A DNA stretch of 64,000 nt from Gracilaria gracilis (lineage: Eukaryota; Rhodophyta; Florideophyceae; Gracilariales; Gracilariaceae), in the NCBI GenBank assembly GCA_030374805.1, contig JARGSG010000042.1, forward strand, positions 372,001 through 436,000, written 5' to 3'. This document shows, in pieces, positions 1 through 11,159 of the stretch (the stretch's first letter is position 1; every line of letters starts with the position of its first letter). The position numbers and the translations under genes were made by a program. A model generated the notes under the pieces. The model did not search any database. It was not told the DNA's origin and saw only the letters and a program-made list of their open reading frames with translations.

Positions 1-1952
1 ACCAGTTGGATGTGTGTCAGCCAAGGGCCATCCTCATTCATGATGCCCGTCCCATTCACGACTCTATACAATGCTTTTGGGAAGGACGTGATCGGGATCA
101 CTTCTGTGGTGACCTTGATTACGCTCTTGTCATTCTCTCCAGTACTCAATTAGAAACTATGGTATCCATAGCTGGCCAACAACCTCGAAATGTGCACGTC
201 ACCTACCAGTGTAGTCCTGCTTAGTTGAACCTGATCAAATATTGCCGATGCTTTCCGGCGCAAGACCTGTAGAACTTCACTCCGTTTACAATCACCGCCC
301 AAAGAAAAGAGCTTCCCATACAGTATCAGGAAACAACATGATCGATTCCAATCAGGTCGCTCAGAGATGCCTCCTCCATCCGCTCCTGACGATGAAGTGT
401 CGTTCTTTAGATACTTGGACCACTTGCAACACGGAAATGGCACTTAGGCCCGACTCTCTGATGACGGAATGCACAAACAGGTGTTACTCACAAAACACGT
501 CCAGCAATAGATGCAAGCCAAGTTGGCTAAGAGATGCTTGCTTGAAGATGTGCACTACTCCGCTTAAAACGTCAGAAAGTGAAAGAGTGTTATTTCTCCC
601 CACGAGATCAGGGGACATGGGTGAGTGGCTCAACTCAAAATGACGGAAACTTTGACGCTGTTATGACAGCGAATAGCTAGTATTGTACGCGATGTGTGTG
701 TTATGCTTCTTAGGAGTGAAGCCATTGGGCCGATTGTTTTGGAAAGCCAGTAGTTCCTTGTGTGCGAGCGATACCAGACGTGGGGTTAAACGGGGTGAAG
801 AGGGACTCCCCAAGCGAAACGACACAGATCGTGTACATGGCGAATGATTTTCGGCATGCCATCCAATTTAGCTTCAAAGGTCTCTGTTAAGAGCTGATGA
901 GCGAAAGAAAGGCTCGTAATTGCTCTCAGTGAGCACTCGTGTCCGGAACTGAGCGAGGATGATATCCATGTGATGTTTCGAAAGTAGGGCGGGAAAGCAG
1001 TTAATGTGAACGGGCCTAAGAGGGCTAACTCTTACGCCAGAAAGGTTTCAAGCTGCACGAGAAACGTTCACGCTGGCGCAGCAGTTCGATACTTGATGAT
1101 GATACAAACCGTTGGTAACGGTACCGTTGTACACGTATCGACGGCGCTGCGCGCTGAGCACGGGGATACGCGCGCTCGAAGCGCCACTTGGCTGTAACGT
1201 CTGCTCTGTACACGTTTGACAGGTACAAGGAGTACTGTAATGCTTTGTTAGCAATGGTTCGGAAATAATCAAGCAGCTTTTGAATTGTCGAAATGAAGGT
1301 ACATCTGCGCGTGGCGCGTGCGCGAGTACAAGCGTAGCAGCGCGTCGCCATTTGCGCTTTTGGGCAAAAAGTTTGGACTTTTCGTGCCGCGGAGAACGTT
1401 TTCGCTGCCCTCTACACGCCTCGTGACCCCGCCGCGTGCAGCCGCAGGCAGCTTCCAGAAAGGAATCGAACACGACGGTAAGCAGCAACGACGCGTTCGT
1501 ACCAGCCGCTATCGATAACAAACGTTCGTCGAAACCCTGTCTGTATGTTTCCTGTTTCCATTTACCGGCCACATACCACACAAGACTGGAGTCCGTACAC
1601 CAGCTGCGCTTCTTCTTATCGTCACTTTGTGTCTCCAACTCCCCCAATTCGACGCAAACTTTCCCACTTACAACCGTCATTAGTTTCACTTCATGTATCG
1701 ATAATGTTCCGATACACTTTAAACTTACCTCCCTTCGAAGAACAATCATAGGCGCCCTGTGTCATCAACAAATTCACCAAATCAGCTCCCAAAACTTCAG
1801 TCTAGCAGCGCCAAGATATGCTGAGCCGGTGAAAGTTAGCCAGTGTAGCAAAAGAATAACCAAACCAGCCACTCAACCTTGGCCCGAGTCATTGTTGCTT
1901 GAGAAACACTTTTTCATCGCCTCGATCTCGCGTCAAATTCGCTTCTACTACT
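1..1952. other. No supported gene
   Basis: I see no recognisable protein, RNA gene or mobile-element end here. Several open frames of 60-230 codons exist on both strands, but they overlap each other and show no family motif. The GC-rich part around 1,000-1,520 is open in several frames by composition alone. It may hold regulatory or 3' flanking sequence for the gene that ends at 1,953. Confidence 0.5.
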
Positions 1953-3110
1953 CTATGAATCCTCGCGTTCACCATTAGCCACACCGTTCCCTGCTTCCTC
2001 GTTAGCCAGCGTAGCCGCGTTGTTCGCTTCGTCCGTTTCACCAGCTTCCCTCTCATCTTGTGCCCCTGAAGCATGTATCAAAGAAGCCACGGGAACAGCA
2101 CCAGCAGTGGAGCCACGCGCAGTAGATCTCATCCCAATCAGCTCCGAGATTGAAGGCAGCCCGCTTTCACTCGCACCTACGCCCCTCGTCGCCTGTGGAG
2201 GCCTCACTTCAGTCGTAGCAGGAAGCGACACGGCCATTTGATCAGTATCCATCGGCGCCGAAGCCGCCGAAGCGGCCAAAGCACCTGCGCCGGAGTTTTC
2301 AACTGCGTCAGCCCCTGGCAGCACAGGTCTTCTGTTGCGCACGATATCCTTTCGTTTGTTGCGGAAGAATTGCTTCCATTCATTGTGATCGCCGCACGCC
2401 CTTGACAGTCCGTGCGCAGACATTCGGAGTAGGTTGTGATCCTCGTTCAGAAATTCGTATACCGGGCCTGGAGATGTGCGAGCTAGAGCTCTGAGAGCGC
2501 TTCCCACTGCCAGCTTACAGCAATCTTCCGTCTTGCTCAGAACAATGGCGCAGCCGTCAAGAATAAGATTCTCGTAGATTGCATCTTTAGCAAGCGGGAT
2601 GAGAGCCCAGATGGCACTGCGCGCCCTCCAGCTGTTGTCGCTATTCGCCCACTCCGCGATGATGGGCATGGTCTCATGTCGGTGAACTATGAGCAACTGC
2701 TTGAGCACAAGCTGGCTGAATCGATCGCAAACCTCGTAGCCCGAAATGCATGAAGTGTCGATGAGGTTGGCAAACTGCGGCATATGAATGGGCGTGATGA
2801 CATGATCGGAGATGAGAAGCTCGCCCACCAGAACAATAGCGGAGAACTTATCCTCAAGGTATTGCGAACGAAACAGCTCCATGGCAACGACCACCTGAAG
2901 CTGATTGCTTATTTGAGGGACGTGAGTCTTCCAGTCAGTGTACCAGTTGTGAACACAGTATCGAACGCCCATGATTCTTACGCCTCGGGCCATGGTGACG
3001 GGTTGCATCCTCTCTGTGCTCCACACTTGGGCATCTGTCGCAGCGCGTTGTTCCAAACGATGCTGCAGGTTGGCCACGATATGAAGCGGGTTGGAATCGA
3101 AGTGCTGCAT
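1953..3110 (-). CDS. AlkD-like HEAT-repeat DNA alkylation repair protein
   Basis: A 385-residue protein whose first 255 residues resemble the AlkD family (DNA alkylation repair enzyme). Members are all-helical HEAT-like DNA glycosylases that remove positively charged alkylated bases such as N3- and N7-methylpurines. Seen here: MELFRSQYLEDKFSAIVLVG (residues about 78-97) matches the family helix that precedes the catalytic face. WANSDNSWRARSAIWAL (about 162-178) matches the diagnostic 'WA.S...W..R.AI.AL' block. KLAVGSALRALARTSPGPV (about 210-228) matches the 'vqkaigwaLRe' helix. Residues after about 260 are a low-complexity Ala/Ser/Glu tail of unknown role. The first Met is used because the family-like sequence begins soon after it. 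It is transcribed divergently from the reductase gene at 4,471. Family assignment is good; which lesion it repairs is not known. Confidence 0.75.
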   Translation of the reverse strand: MQHFDSNPLHIVANLQHRLEQRAATDAQVWSTERMQPVTMARGVRIMGVRYCVHNWYTDWKTHVPQISNQLQVVVAMELFRSQYLEDKFSAIVLVGELLISDHVITPIHMPQFANLIDTSCISGYEVCDRFSQLVLKQLLIVHRHETMPIIAEWANSDNSWRARSAIWALIPLAKDAIYENLILDGCAIVLSKTEDCCKLAVGSALRALARTSPGPVYEFLNEDHNLLRMSAHGLSRACGDHNEWKQFFRNKRKDIVRNRRPVLPGADAVENSGAGALAASAASAPMDTDQMAVSLPATTEVRPPQATRGVGASESGLPSISELIGMRSTARGSTAGAVPVASLIHASGAQDEREAGETDEANNAATLANEEAGNGVANGEREDS

Positions 3111-4470
3111 TGGAGAAGTCGAAGCCGGGAAAAGGAGTTAGAAGTTTGGAGGTGACAGGCGTTAAGGCGGGAATCGAAACGGCACAAAGAGGAGAAGAAA
3201 GCAAGGTGCATGCTGAAGAGAAAGGAAAAAGGAAAAGTAAAAGAAAGAACGACGTGAATCGCAGGTCGACGAGGCTGATGCGAGCGTGGAGGGGCGCAGC
3301 GGGGAAGCTCGGGCACAAGCTCAGTTGTTTAAACGGTGAGCGTCCCCCGTCCCCGCATCATCGTCTAGATATGTTCATATAAACACAACCGCATGGGCGT
3401 CCTCGAAGGTCCGCATTGCGGCACAGAAACGTTGCCACGTGTACATCGTGCAGCGTGGGTTTTGCGCCATTGGAGCGTTTTGAGGCGCTTTTGACGCGTG
3501 TTTCGGCGCGTTTCGGATGGGTTGGATGCGTGACGTATGTGCTGTATGCGCAGCGCGCAGCTGCGGGGCGAGCCGCACGTCACGCGAGTGGGGAACGCTT
3601 GCGTCGTCCTCATTTTCATGAGGGGCTCGACCACAGTCAGAGTCGCGCAGCTGGAGCGTACTACCGCCTGTGCCACGTGCACGCAATAATTCCATTCTTC
3701 CATGGCTGCGCCCTTGGCTACGCGTTTACAGTCGATGAGCGTACACACGCTCCATCTGCGCGCTGATAACTCGGCCGACATCGAGATGGTCGTGTGAACG
3801 CCGTGGCGCAATCGCTCGCCTTGACACAGCTCTCCCAACACGCCCCTATCGCATCGATACTTTGTCGGCACCTTCAAGCGATACGCCAAAGTTTGTCTTG
3901 CTTTGCGCCTACATCTCGTCGCAAGTTGCAACTGCTCACAAACTTCTTCCTGTGGACATGTCGAGGATCACCGCGAGGATCTTCTGACTCATCGTGCAAT
4001 CTGTTGCTCAATTGGTTTCGGGTTTAAATGCTTTTACCCCAAACAATTAGCTTCCTACCTAAAACTGAAAAATGTTACAAGTTTCTTTAAACCAGTTTTC
4101 TTCATGCTGTCCATACGGTATCCTACACATGTCCTTGCCTCCACGGGTACACGTGATAATTTTACTATGTTTGTATTCTTTAGTTGTTTTACACGTACCA
4201 AAATAATGAATACTATTATTTACTAGTTAATTAATGCGGAGAAAGTGCTACTGTAATTGCCACAGCCAATCGCCGCCAACGTCATGCTGCCGGGCACCAA
4301 ACATCTGCGACCATCGCATTCTGATGGGCGATCCCCTCAGAGCTACGCTCGTATCAATTCAGAGACCATCATGGATCTGCTTAAATGCGCCACTCCCCTC
4401 AACATCTTGCACGCTCGGGCTCCATCGGAGCCTCACACATTACTTGTCGCTCTTCCCATCTGCCTCAACG
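3111..4470. promoter_or_regulatory. Shared upstream region of two divergent genes
   Basis: About 1.36 kb separates the starts of the alkylation-repair gene (-) and the reductase gene (+), so both promoters must lie here. I cannot point to a definite TATA or other box. A 188-codon open frame on the minus strand (3,365-3,931) lies in a GC-rich CpG-bearing stretch and has no recognisable motif. The last 240 bases are open in the reductase frame (see that gene). Confidence 0.4.
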
Positions 4471-5397
4471 ATGGCCGCCGCACAACTCCCCAAAACGATG
4501 AAAGCGCTGCTCCAATATGACAAAGACGGAGAAGATAGCTTTCGTATCGCCGATGCTCCCACCCCGAAACCCGAGCCGGACCAGGTACTCCTCCGCGTGC
4601 ATGCGGCCTCTCTCAACCCCATGGACATCAAACGGGGCTTCCTCGTCGAGGATTCCTATCCAATCACTGTCGGCTATGACGTGGCGGGCGTCGTCGCAGC
4701 CCTCGGCGAGTCTGTCACCAACTTTTCTGTTGGCGACCGTGTGTTTGGTGACATCATGAGAGAAAGTGCTGGCGAGAAATTCTCCGGCACTTTGGCTGAG
4801 TACTGTGTGTGTCCCGCACACATTCTGGCAGTCATTCCCGAGAACATCACGTTCGTACAGGCCGCTGCCACGCCGGTGGTCGCGCTCACAGCCATCCAGG
4901 CCATGGAAACCATGGAGGTCAAAGCTGGAGATAAGGTCTTCATCAGCGGCGGTGCCGGGGGGGTTGGTGTTCACGCCATGCAGATTGCGAAGAACGCATT
5001 TGGAGCTGGTCATGTTGCCACCACCGCGTCCGCTGCAAAATTCGATTTCGTTAAAAAGCACGGTGCTGATGTCATTGTAAACTACAGGGAAGAAGATGTG
5101 GGGGAAAAACTTAAGGGATGGGCTGATATTGTTCTGGACTGTGTTGGTGACGTGGAAACCGGCGAAAAGGTCATGAAGGAAGACGGTAAAATTCTCACCA
5201 TTGCGACCGCGGGACCACGATTCATGATGCTGTCACCAACCACAGCGCTCATTACAAGCCTCGCTAAGATGTTGGAAGAGGGCAAGCTCAGTGTGGTACT
5301 TGATTCTGTTCATTCGTTTTCGAAAGTGAAAGACGCATTGGCGAAGCTTTCAAGTGGAAGGGCGAAGGGCAAGATCGTGGTCAAGGTTGTGGAATGA
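4471..5397 (+). CDS. MDR-family alkenal/quinone oxidoreductase
   Basis: A 308-residue zinc-free medium-chain dehydrogenase/reductase, most like plant chloroplast alkenal/one oxidoreductase and quinone-oxidoreductase homologues, which use NADPH to reduce reactive enones or quinones. The N-terminal catalytic GroES-like fold shows LRVHAASLNPMDIKRG and ITVGYDVAGVV. The Rossmann domain carries the nucleotide-binding loop SGGAGGVGVHAMQIAK (about residues 158-173), and the C-terminus ends in the usual 'GKIVVKV' strand. Cys/His zinc ligands are absent. The start at 4,471 (MAAAQLPKTMKALL) fits the family N-terminus. The same frame is open back to 4,234, adding 79 residues rich in Cys, Ser and Arg with few acids; this might be an organelle-targeting peptide or just untranslated leader. 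No intron is needed. Substrate is not predictable beyond the subfamily. Confidence 0.88.
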   Translation: MAAAQLPKTMKALLQYDKDGEDSFRIADAPTPKPEPDQVLLRVHAASLNPMDIKRGFLVEDSYPITVGYDVAGVVAALGESVTNFSVGDRVFGDIMRESAGEKFSGTLAEYCVCPAHILAVIPENITFVQAAATPVVALTAIQAMETMEVKAGDKVFISGGAGGVGVHAMQIAKNAFGAGHVATTASAAKFDFVKKHGADVIVNYREEDVGEKLKGWADIVLDCVGDVETGEKVMKEDGKILTIATAGPRFMMLSPTTALITSLAKMLEEGKLSVVLDSVHSFSKVKDALAKLSSGRAKGKIVVKVVE

Positions 5398-6245
5398 GAA
5401 ATCAACGCCGTAATTGTCGTTTGAAAAATCTTTGTCATACGTTTTCTTCTTGGTGTCTAACCTGGTTGTCGACCGACTCGAGCTTGTGCAAATTTGTGCA
5501 TATGGGCCTGACGTACAAGGCCAAACTTTCCTGCATCATGCAAACCTCTGGATGCTCGCGATCAATGTACAGTATGTACAGAATCTGCGGTTGGATTATG
5601 ATTCGGAAATGAATCGTGGACATACAACGGTAGCGTTACCTTGTACCTTGGAGGTAGAAAACTTACCTATCTACATACTGCTCGCGATGCCACATTTTGG
5701 TGTCTTATGCGGCCCGGTTTTGAGGACTGACCGCGTGTGTAGTGTGGGAACATATGTGAAGAAATTGATAAACAACTTTTCATATAGGACATCTTCCTTC
5801 GGCTACGTCAGTAGATCATTGCTTAGTTCGAGTCCAATCCGCTGTGAGCCACTCCCTGCGGTGATTGCCTTTGTCGCGATTGCATGTGCCCATTCTTACT
5901 CATCTTTCGTTGCTGTAGCGAACGAAAGTGCTCGCGATGAGAAAATGCGGCTTCAGGAAAGCTGCCACCTTCAGGGGAGCGGACTCATTTTTCGTTCGAG
6001 TTTACCGAATGACTGCAGAGCAGTGATTATCAATCGTGCCAATCCTGATCCCCATAGAAGCCACGCAACTGCGGCAGGAAGGTTTGTTCCCTGCGATTCT
6101 GGAAAGAGGGCTAGATAGCTCTGGCCCTCCTCCAAATTAGGAACGTTAACCTTAGGTTGACTACCCTTGGTATTATATACGAAGGTAGCTATGGTAAGAA
6201 GGTACAGTAGATAAATAACTGTCGTTCGAATGCACTGCATGCATT
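5398..6245. other. Intergenic, no supported gene
   Basis: Sequence between the reductase gene and the copia element. A 234-codon open frame on the plus strand (5,414-6,118) has no recognisable motif and no support as a gene. I see no RNA gene. Confidence 0.45.
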
Positions 6246-6250
6246 GTCAG

Positions 6251-6388
6251 TGTGAGGAAGAGCCTCTGGCCGGAGCCGTTTACTTCGTGAGCTCGCTCAT
6301 CTGGTGCTTATCTAGTGGAGTGTCTACTGTAAGGCTGATTGTCATTGAAAAAAATGTGAATTAGCAAGGATGGATATGCTGATTGACA
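6251..6388 (-). repeat. copia 3' LTR (with 44-bp internal insertion)
   Basis: Matches the 5' LTR base for base over 6,251-6,341 except one T/C difference. It then carries 44 extra bases (6,342-6,385) that end in a second copy of gctgattg, before finishing gctgattgaca at 6,388. The extra bases include an aatgtgaatt stretch that is the inverse of gattcacatt just outside the LTR (about 6,399), so a local templated duplication is likely. The purine-rich run next to the LTR on the minus strand (about 6,389-6,398) is the candidate polypurine tract. Confidence 0.85.
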
Positions 6389-6574
6389 GTCCCCGGTGAT
6401 GATTCACATTTTTGGGGAGCGGGGGTAATATTCAAACGGTTACGAAGTTCGATGAATCGGTCTCTGTGTATTGGCTTCGTAAATATGTCGGCTAACATGT
6501 TTGCTGTTGAAACTCGTTCTACGTCGACAAAACCTTCGGCAATATGGTGTTGGAGGTACAGGTGAACACTGTTA

Positions 6575-6730
6575 TTAGTGTGGGCCACACTATTTCAGTG
6601 AGGCTGATTCTCGGGCACCTAACATGAAATAGTGTGGCCCACACTATTACGGTTACCACACTAATTATGTAAAGGGTGTATTAGTGTGGCCCACACTAAT
6701 TTACAGTCACGGTAATAGTGTGGGTGACAA
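6575..6730. repeat. Subterminal palindromes of the pogo-like element (left end)
   Basis: The motif TTAGTGTGGSCCACACTAA or its half recurs at about 6,574-6,593, 6,622-6,642, 6,689-6,709 and 6,714-6,724. The other end has the same motif at about 8,490-8,500, 8,531-8,549 and half copies to 8,583. Repeated palindromic subterminal motifs at both ends are typical transposase-binding sites. Confidence 0.7.
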
Positions 6731-6742
6731 GAAGTACTCATA

Positions 6743-8372
6743 TCAGCTTGCACCAACCACCTCTCCCTCAAAGTTTGCACGGTATTTGTTCACAATCGCC
6801 TGAAGCTCAGGGAACAACTGTCGCTCCTCCCACAGCCCATTCACATTCCGGGCCATGCCACACCGAATCATGGCCTTCCTGGCGTAACTAACCCCTTCCT
6901 CGTCGCGCTGCGCGCTAACCGCCCTAACCGACGTCGCCGCAAGCTTTAAAAAGTATTGCTTGCCGAGATTGGTCAGCTTCCCGGACGCTCTACTTCCTTC
7001 CGACCACATGTTTTTTTCCAACAAACCCATTTTGTGCTCGTCCCATTCCCGGCGCCAGTAGGTTTTTAGTTTCTGAATTAAGAAGCTGTCGGCAGGCTGA
7101 ACATGATGCGTAGCATTGCACGGAAAAAAAACGAATTTCCGTTTTACTTTCACTCAGCGCTTTTCGCACGTCATCAGTCACAGCATGAGTATTCACGTTA
7201 TCAAGGAAGAGAACACGCTTTCTACCGTTTGGCAAAGGCCTAAACACCCGCTTTTCAAGAGGCCATTGTAGAAATACCCGTTTGTCCATCCACGCTTTAG
7301 GACCTGTCCTGTATACGACTCTTGGAACGTTGTCTGGCAACCCTCGAATAGGGTAATTTTTGTCTGCGTTCTTGAAGATTAACATCGGAATGTCAAGGGT
7401 TGCATGAGGCCCACCGGATATGAGCACCATCATGGTGATATCATCGTCACCGGAAACCACATCTGCGTAGCGAACGCTCTTCTCACCAATAAGTGCCAAA
7501 GTTTTGTGATCATCCATATTCATGCAGAAATGCGTCTCGTCCGCGTTGAACACATCCTCTTCATGCAAGGAGTTTGAATTGAAATCTCGTGACAACTGGC
7601 CAAGATGGTAAGATACTTCTCTTTCGATTTGTTCCTGCTTTGCTGGCGACACCATAAGCTTCCCACATTGGTATCTACTGACTATTCCATGTCTTTCCAT
7701 AAATGTCTGTATCCATCTCGCGGTAATGTGGTCTTTGATGAGGCAGTTCGTGTGAGGATCTCTCATGTTGGGGTGATAGGCTCCCGCGGATTGACGGCCA
7801 ATGAGGTTGAAACTCAGCGTCCGCAGCAGTCTGGCATTGAATTTTACACCCGCTTTCCTCATCCTCTTGAATTCATCTACTAGATCTGCTTGGAGTGCGA
7901 CTACCCATGGCGTAATGGGACGTCCCCTTCCTTTCTTGCTCTTACAGTAATGGCGTTTCAGACCGTTTCGTGTTAACTTCACGAAAGAAATATTATTGTT
8001 CTTCGAAATGCGGGTATGTCCTTGTACCAATTGGTTCCTCTGTTTCCAGTATCTGCTCGCTCGCATCAAGTTTGCCTTTGTACTCCCACGAAAGAACTGG
8101 GGAAAGTAAGCCACTGCTTTGGACACAACGTGTTGACAATCATCTTGTTGTTCTCTTTCAATCATCCATTTAGCAATTTTAGCTCTGTTCGTGTTGGTTA
8201 AGACTACTTGTGCCTGCCGAGAATTGGGACTGTTATTACTGCCATGCTCTGGGTTTGGGCTTTGCGGTGGTTGTGTATCGGCGCTTTCAGTTTGATTCAC
8301 GTTGTTGCTGTTGGTGGTGCTGGCTGACATTCGAGCGAAAGCGCTCAGAATGGGAGACGCTTGAAGAGACAT
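6743..8372 (-). pseudogene. pogo-like DDE_1 transposase, one frameshift
   Basis: Two overlapping frames (8,372 to 6,990, then 7,153 to 6,743) form one transposase of about 540 residues. The first catalytic Asp lies in VFNADETHFCM, the second in RVLFLDNVNTH and the third in NATHHVQPADSF, after the frame change. This is the D-D-D/E spacing of the DDE_1 (pogo/CENP-B/Jerky) superfamily. The N-terminal part before residue 230 should hold the DNA-binding HTH regions. The frame change sits in a run of A bases (about 7,123-7,130); one base fewer would restore continuity, so it could be a real mutation or a homopolymer sequencing error. Confidence 0.85.
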
Positions 8373-11159
8373 TTACTCTTCTACGACACGGGACGTACAG
8401 ATCTCGAGTGTCTTGATAACTGGTGGAATAAAAAGAGGACTCCGTTCGTTCGTATTTGGCGCGCAATCCGCCGTATGCTGCTTCCTACCCACACTAATTA
8501 GAGTCAGCCATTGCGGTAGGTGCACCTAAATTAGTGTGGGCCACACTAAATCGCGTTACCACACTATTATTGCACCCACACTAATAACAGTGTTGACCTG
8601 TAGTGGTGGCGAATGTCGATATATTTTTTACGCTTCTTCGGTGATTAATTTGATGCGACAAGTATTGCCGATTGGTTGTCGATAAATTGCGGTGTTGGGT
8701 AAAGGTCTGTCTTTCTGGTTGCATGGAGAAGATTTCGAAGCCACTTGGTGTGTCTCGTGGCATTTGTCGGTGCGATATATTTTGCTTTGGTCGTAGACAG
8801 CGCGACAACATTTTGTTTGCTCGATTCCCAAGATACTGGTGTGTGACCCACGAGGTGAACATTTCCAGAAATAGATTTTCTATCTTTCGCGTTTGCAAAG
8901 TCGGCATCGCTATAGACGCTTAGAAGATGCTTAGGTCTCTGTGGAGGGGGTGAGTAGAGGAGTCTCTGTGTGCGTGTCCCGTTTAAGTATGTGAGAAGGG
9001 TTTTCATGGCTTGCCAGTGATGGCGTTGAGGTGCATTCGTGTGCTAGGAAAGCTTATTCGTTGCGTACATGATGTCGGGCCGGGTACTATCGGTTATGTA
9101 CCGTATTTCTCCCAGAATCCCACGGTAGTTTGTTGCTTCCGTTGAATTTAATGGTTCTGAATCTGGCTGTTGGTCAAGATGTTTCAGGTTGAGTACGGAG
9201 TAAGCGTTGGGTTGCTGTTTTCCATATTTGTTTCTTCGATTAGTGCGTCTATGGTGTCTGGTTGTGACAGATGAATTTGTTCTGATTTTGTGCTTCGTAC
9301 TGTCCCGTTCAGGAAACGTGAGGGAGCTCCTAGTCGTTTTACCTTGTATATCTTCAGCAGCTGGGTGTGGAGTTCGTCTATCAGTTTTTGGGAGGAGGCC
9401 AGTACTAAGAAGTCGTCGATGGTGGTGCTTATGATTGTGATTTTTTCTGCTGTTTGTTTTATGTATACGCAGAGATCGTGTTCAGAGTGTATGAAGTTGA
9501 GGTTTGAAAGAAATTTCTGTAGGCCGTGGTTGTAGTACTAAGCGGCTGGAGGAGATCCATACAGGTTGCCTTTGAGCAGTCCGTATTTACTGTCATGTGA
9601 TGCCGTGCCATCGAATTTGGGCACTTGTTTCACGTAGACTGGTTTATCGTTCTGGTATGATTCATGTAGGTACGCTGACTTGATGTCAAAATGTTCTAGT
9701 GGGAACTGGTAGATGGCGTGGAGTGCCAGTAGTAGTCGCTGTGTTGTTCTGTCTGCTGTGTATGTCGTTCGGTGTTTGGGGTTGTAGTGTATGCTTGGCT
9801 TCATAAGGTCGCCGCGTAGGTTACAGCGGGCTTTGCGCTGTGTGATGTTTCCTTCTGCGGAGCGCTTGTAGCGGTATATCACCATTAACGGGATGATGGC
9901 CTCTGGTGACGGAAGTACATTGCGAGGTAGCCACTGTATGCTGTTATGTTGATCGATGTTGTTCAGTTCGGCGTCGTGTGCCGCTTGCCATTGTGTGGCG
10001 TCGGGATACTTTCGTGCCTGTTGTATGTTGGCTGGTGGTGGTGTGTCTATTTTTATCTGGGTGGAAATAGTACGATTGTTTGTTGCCTTTTTTTTGAACG
10101 CTTGTGTTGTCGTAACCGTGGGGTCTGTTTTCTTGTAGTACGGGTGGAAGTATTGTGTTCGAACTTGATGATATTCCTTGTTGTGGACGTTGAGTACTGT
10201 GATATGGGTGAGGGAGTGTGCGTACATGTAGCGTACCGTTTGCGCACTGGGTTCTAATTTCTTTTTTAGTGAATAGACTGGTATTGTCCCAACTTGTACA
10301 AATGTATAGAGGCGTTTGATTGTGGGCTTGTTACCGTACCACAGATGGTAAGGGGAGGTGTTGATGGCGTTTTGATGCATCAAGTTATACTTGAACACAG
10401 TATCTCGCGCTGCATCCTCCCAATATTGGTCTGGAAGTTTTGCTGCTTTGAGGAGTGCTCTTGCTGATTCCATTACGGTTCTGTTGAATCTTTCTGCGAT
10501 GGAGTTTTCCTGGGGTTGGTGCGGGGTTCGGAGATGATGTTATACGCGGTGTGTATCGTAAATTTGCTTTATACGAGTAGATGTGTATTCTTTGGCGTTA
10601 TCGTTCCTGAAGTAAGATAGAGGGTGTCTCATGTTTGTATGTATATGGTGTAGCGTTTGGTCGATGTGGGTGGGAATGTTTTTGCGGTCCTTGATGAAAT
10701 GTTCGAATGCGAAGCGGCTGGTTGCACATATAAGTATCAGAATGTGGTTGTTTCCGTGTGTAGAGGTTGGTTTCACGGGGCCACAGGGGTCTGAGATTAT
10801 GTATGCTCTTGTTGGGTAATGATGTTGGTTGGGTGGTGTGGGGCGGGATGGAGCTTGGCTTCGTTACAGGCTGAGCAGGTTATTTTGGTGTTCCACGGTA
10901 GAGTGATGGGCATGATTGGGATGAGTCTTTGGTTTGCTGTCCTGGCCAGTTTGCTTGGGTTCGCATGGTTCATTCTAAGGTGCCAGTCGTGCATTTGAAG
11001 TTGCATGTTTGAGAGGCGTGGTGCTTGTTTGGGATTGTGTATTTCTTGAATGGGGGAGGGTTTAGTGTCTGGTTTTGTGCGATTGAGTGGTAGCGGCATG
11101 GTTGGGTGTGTGGATGTTTTCTTGGTGTTGCTGTTTGTGGGTATTTGTGCGCTTTTTGG

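Larger units (their letters stand above)
6559..8600 (-). mobile_element. pogo-like DNA transposon nested in copia RNase H
   Basis: A 2,042-bp element with 26-bp terminal inverted repeats starting CAGGTSAACACTGTTATT, one mismatch between the ends, flanked by a TA duplication (6,557-6,558 and 8,601-8,602). CAG ends and a TA target are the signature of pogo/Tigger elements. Removing the element and one TA joins the two halves of the copia RNase H reading frame exactly (an RHHY codon run continuing into LQHHIAEGF), which confirms the boundaries. It carries one transposase gene on the minus strand and an array of palindromic subterminal motifs. Confidence 0.92.

Noticed and set aside
1048..1749. 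233-codon minus-strand open frame
   Set aside because: Overlaps other open frames in GC-rich DNA, no family motif, composition unlike the host proteins here.
3365..3931. 188-codon minus-strand open frame between the divergent genes
   Set aside because: No motif; GC-rich stretch open in several frames; lies where promoters are expected.
5414..6118. 234-codon plus-strand open frame after the reductase
   Set aside because: No recognisable domain, and no other sign of coding.
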